A stretch of DNA of 7,506 nucleotides from Actinomycetes bacterium (GTDB lineage: Bacteria > Actinomycetota > Acidimicrobiia > Spongiisociales > UBA5794). Shown piece after piece: positions 5,507 through 7,506 of this stretch. Numbering within the stretch: the stretch's first letter is position 1; every line of letters starts with the position of its first letter. The notes beneath the pieces were generated by a model. The model was not told where the DNA came from, did no database searches, and saw nothing but the letters and a program-made list of their open reading frames with translations. The stretch is from the NCBI GenBank assembly GCA_023336855.1, contig JAMBLK010000109.1:1-7506 (forward strand). Reading direction: 5' to 3'. A program made the position numbers and the translations under genes.

Positions 5507-5584
5507 TCAGAAGAGCGGTGCTGAACGAGAGGGGAGCACCCGGCGGGTCGGTGTGAAGACGCGCCTGGAAACCGAGATGGTCAT
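5507..5584 (-). CDS. Short leader ORF (25 aa) upstream of rsgA
   Basis: A 25-codon ORF beginning MTISVSRRVFTPTRRV, ending SAPLF and a TGA. It has a textbook AAGGAGG (plus positions 5592-5598) seven bases before its ATG, better than the rsgA site itself. It stops 43 bases before the rsgA ATG. Two arginine pairs and a further arginine (positions 7-8, 14-15, 20) stand out in so short a peptide. The spacer to rsgA contains a perfect two-copy direct repeat GAAGGGT (5474-5487 on the plus strand). No homologue is recognised. It could be a regulatory leader peptide coupled to rsgA translation, a small protein in its own right, or an untranslated coincidence. I favour real translation because of the ribosome site. 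Confidence 0.5.
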   Translation of the reverse strand: MTISVSRRVFTPTRRVLPSRSAPLF

Positions 5585-5613
5585 GTGGCTGCCTCCTTTC
5601 GTTCGATATGGGC

Positions 5614-5638
5614 AATGTACCAAGACGGAACGGTTCCG
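5614..5638 (-). promoter_or_regulatory. Candidate promoter and dyad for the leader-rsgA unit
   Basis: On the minus strand TACATT (plus 5614-5619) fits TANNNT and lies 15 bases before the leader ORF's ribosome site. Just upstream is the perfect dyad CGGAACGGTTCCG (5626-5638), which overlaps the region where a -35 or an operator would be. No standard -35 box is seen. Confidence 0.35.
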
Positions 5639-5653
5639 GCTAGGGCAGGATCC

Positions 5654-5672
5654 CCCCGGCTTCTCATCGGGG
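5654..5672 (-). terminator. Weak hairpin after the hydrolase gene
   Basis: CCCCG (5654-5658) and CGGGG (5668-5672) can form a five-pair stem with a nine-base loop, 14 bases beyond the hydrolase stop on the minus strand. No T run follows in that direction. It may help end the hydrolase transcript before the rsgA promoter. Confidence 0.25.
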
Positions 5673-5686
5673 CTTTGTGAGACAGG

Positions 5687-6913
5687 TCAGACGCCCAGGT
5701 CGTCGAGGAAGGCATTCACGAGTGACTCGTAGCCTTCGGGGTCGGCATTCCACGCGAGCACATGGCCGACGCCGGGCGGTGCTACCAATGTGACGATGTC
5801 GGGACGGATCCGTGACAGTTCGGCGGCCGGTTCCACCGGCACGGAGTCATCGGCGGTTCCCTGGATGATGAGCGTCGGCGTGTGGAGATCGCGCCACCGG
5901 TCGACGTAGTTCAGAGCGTCCCAGTCGACGTCGAAACGCCAACCGGCGAGCCACTTCGCCGTCGAGATCAGGCTCTGTGGCAGGCTGATCGAGGTGAGGG
6001 GGAGCGTCTCCTGCTCCGCCCCGTGGTCGACCGATGCTTCCACGTCGAGCACGGGGCTGTCGAGGATGGCGGCGACCGTTTGGTTTCGCAACGGCGATTG
6101 GAGCAGGTAGGACATCACGTTCGATCCACCCATCGAGTACCCGACGACGATGATGTCCTGGCCACCGGCCGTCTTCGCGTAGCGTGCGGCGGCGGCAACG
6201 TCGTTCCACTCGGTCAGTCCATATTGATAGGTCCCGGATGGATCCCGCGGGGCCCCGGGGTCGTTTCGGTAGTCGATGATCAGCGAGTGATAGCCCCGCT
6301 CAACGGCGAGTGGGAGGAGACGCAGCGCCTCGTTTCTCGGAGCACCTTTTCCGTGAACGAAGATCATCCACGTGTCCGATGTGCCTTCGAGGTACCAGGC
6401 GCCGGCTTGCCCTCCTTCGATCTCGAGTTCGATCTCTTCGAACGCGAGGCCCAGGGCTGTTTGAGGATCGCCCGGCCAGACGAAGGCATCGAGTCGGACG
6501 GCAGATCCCGGTGCGGGGATCGGTTCGTCGGGAATGCGAGAGCGACGCACGGTTGATACGCCCCCGGAGGTCTCGGCACTGATGATGCCGTCGATGAGCG
6601 TTGCGTCCGACTCTGTGAGGAGACCGAACAAGCCATCCTCGGTCAAGTTCGTCGCGTCGGGATCGGCTCGCAGAACGACCGCTTCGGCTTCACCGCGGTC
6701 GAGCGTGATGTCGAACTCGGGCGCTTCCGGAGGATGCACCTCGAACACCTGGGAGTTGATCTCATTCGAGTAGTACCAGCCACCCCAACCGAAGAAGGCA
6801 AGCACCAGGAACAAGACGGCGAGACCGATCCACAGGACGATCTTCCACGGGCCGATCGAGCGCTTCTGCACGAACGGTTGTGGGATCGATGATCTTCCGC
6901 TGGATCTCGCCAT
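5687..6913 (-). CDS. Membrane-anchored alpha/beta hydrolase
   Basis: A 408-residue protein with one N-terminal transmembrane helix (about 23-42) after a basic, Arg/Lys-containing cytoplasmic stretch, so the catalytic part should face outside. Residues 50-175 form a family-specific region with no domain I can name. The hydrolase fold follows: MIFVHGKG (183-190) is the oxyanion region, VVGYSMGG (256-263) is the nucleophile elbow with Ser260, GTADDSVP (352-359) carries the acid (Asp355 or Asp356), and GVGH (381-384) carries catalytic His384. The triad is complete, so an active esterase, lipase or peptidase-like enzyme is likely; the substrate is unknown. I chose ATG at plus 6911-6913, which follows GGGGAG at a tight spacing and gives a normal anchor. 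An ATG at 6995-6997 would add 28 residues and overlap the upstream gene without a ribosome site. It lies 37 bases after the lipocalin-like gene, probably in one transcript. Confidence 0.9.
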   Translation of the reverse strand: MARSSGRSSIPQPFVQKRSIGPWKIVLWIGLAVLFLVLAFFGWGGWYYSNEINSQVFEVHPPEAPEFDITLDRGEAEAVVLRADPDATNLTEDGLFGLLTESDATLIDGIISAETSGGVSTVRRSRIPDEPIPAPGSAVRLDAFVWPGDPQTALGLAFEEIELEIEGGQAGAWYLEGTSDTWMIFVHGKGAPRNEALRLLPLAVERGYHSLIIDYRNDPGAPRDPSGTYQYGLTEWNDVAAAARYAKTAGGQDIIVVGYSMGGSNVMSYLLQSPLRNQTVAAILDSPVLDVEASVDHGAEQETLPLTSISLPQSLISTAKWLAGWRFDVDWDALNYVDRWRDLHTPTLIIQGTADDSVPVEPAAELSRIRPDIVTLVAPPGVGHVLAWNADPEGYESLVNAFLDDLGV

Positions 6914-6950
6914 TTCTCCCCGATTCAAAGGCCGAAGGCCTGGCTTGAGG

Positions 6951-7442
6951 CTACCTGTGGTTCGAGCGCGTTTGCAGCTTTCCCGGATCCCCGGCATCGG
7001 CGCCGGTCCGGATCTTCCCCCACCGGAGTCGATTCACTGCGGTCCGGCCACCGTCGGTCCGGGTCGGCGGCGTTGAGAGGATGAGATCCTTCCCGGATTC
7101 TGTCGCGAGCCACTCGATGTGTCGACGCTCGGTTCTGCCCACCCAGTTGGGCATGAGGCTCAACTCGATGTGGTGGAGGACGTCATCGCCCTCGAGCGTG
7201 TAGGCGCCGGCATACGATAGGTAGCCGGCTGCGGCAGCAGCCCGGATGTCGACCGGCGCGGCACTCAGCGTCCGGGTTGGGGCCGGGGGCCTCCCGACGC
7301 TCATGAGCGATGCGGACATGCGCCCGTCCTCGCTGTAGGTGAGGAGGCCGACCGGGTCACCGCCCCACGGATGAGTAGGCCGCGAATCGTTCACGGTGAA
7401 CGTCCACTCGACGAGGCGCCAGGTTCCGATGAGTTCGTGCAT
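6951..7442 (-). CDS. Lipocalin-like domain protein
   Basis: A 163-residue protein of the lipocalin-like (Lipocalin_5 type) family, small beta-barrel proteins often found near catabolic genes and of mostly undefined function. The N-terminus ELIGTWRLVEWTF (3-15) is the family's opening strand, followed by HPWGGDPVGLLTYSEDGRMS (24-43), the most recognisable block, and YAGAYTLEGDDVLHHIELSL (77-96), a further pair of strands. No signal peptide or membrane segment is seen, so it is probably cytoplasmic. There is no ribosome site before the ATG; instead TATCGT lies seven bases upstream, suggesting a leaderless transcript. Barrel strands end near residue 140; the last 20 or so residues are polar and probably disordered. 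The hydrolase gene follows 37 bases downstream. The bound ligand, if any, is unknown. Confidence 0.88.
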   Translation of the reverse strand: MHELIGTWRLVEWTFTVNDSRPTHPWGGDPVGLLTYSEDGRMSASLMSVGRPPAPTRTLSAAPVDIRAAAAAGYLSYAGAYTLEGDDVLHHIELSLMPNWVGRTERRHIEWLATESGKDLILSTPPTRTDGGRTAVNRLRWGKIRTGADAGDPGKLQTRSNHR

Positions 7443-7449
7443 TGCACGG

Positions 7450-7455
7450 ACGATA
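7450..7455 (-). promoter_or_regulatory. -10 box TATCGT of a likely leaderless promoter
   Basis: On the minus strand TATCGT fits TANNNT and ends seven bases before the ATG of the lipocalin-like gene, where no Shine-Dalgarno exists. This is the same geometry as at the glycerate kinase start. No -35 box is evident in the remaining 50 bases of the window. Confidence 0.45.
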
Positions 7456-7506
7456 CGCGGCAGCGCGAGACTGCGAGAGGGGTTTGTGGGTTCTTCGGAT
7501 TTGGGC

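Noticed and set aside
5882..6556. A 224-codon plus-strand open frame inside the hydrolase gene.
   Set aside because: The hydrolase on the minus strand has a complete catalytic triad. The plus frame shows no domain and no ribosome site.
1..7506. CRISPR arrays, insertion sequences, transposase genes or an attachment site explaining the cassette.
   Set aside because: No spaced direct repeats of CRISPR type, no transposase-like frame and no tRNA-linked direct repeats were found.

Overview
The window looks like chromosomal DNA of a high-GC actinobacterium. The evidence is an MprB/PhoR-type histidine kinase, a MOFRL-type glycerate kinase, many GTG starts, and two genes that appear leaderless, with a TANNNT -10 box ending 6-7 nt before the ATG. 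An uncultured Acidimicrobiia-like lineage is a guess, not a demonstration.

Layout. The plus strand runs from 1 to about 4330. It carries the 3' part of a sensor histidine kinase (1-639), two blocks of degenerate 7-bp tandem repeats (634-708), a small secreted acidic protein (819-1352) closed by a long hairpin, a class II glycerate 2-kinase (1462-2709), an ArsR-family regulator (2863-3234), and a CopG/DUF411-type lipoprotein gene (3468-3959). After these lies a decayed second copy of the 3' end of a glycerate kinase gene (about 4148-4325). From 4390 to the right edge everything is on the minus strand: the ribosome-assembly GTPase RsgA preceded by a 25-codon leader ORF, a membrane-anchored alpha/beta hydrolase, and a lipocalin-like protein. 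The two gene sets converge at about 4390.

The main result is the gene at 3468-3959. Read straight through, it encodes a complete lipoprotein of the DUF411/CopG family, but the first cysteine of the family's Cys-Gly-Cys-Cys motif is an in-frame UGA (3621-3623). Both sides are intact and conserved. A stem-loop with a G in its apical loop starts just after the UGA, at the spacing expected of a bacterial SECIS element. The simplest reading is a selenoprotein, Sec-Gly-Cys-Cys. I am not aware of a described selenocysteine form of this copper-associated family, but I could not search. A conventional annotation would stop at codon 51 or begin at an internal GTG (3645), losing the signal peptide and the active motif.

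The ArsR-type regulator just upstream fits a metal- or redox-responsive pair. The pair sits between an intact glycerate kinase gene and a remnant of another copy's 3' end, which suggests that the cassette arrived by, or was enclosed by, a recombination or duplication at the glycerate kinase locus. No selA, selB, selC or selD is present in the window, so Sec decoding has to be confirmed elsewhere in the genome.
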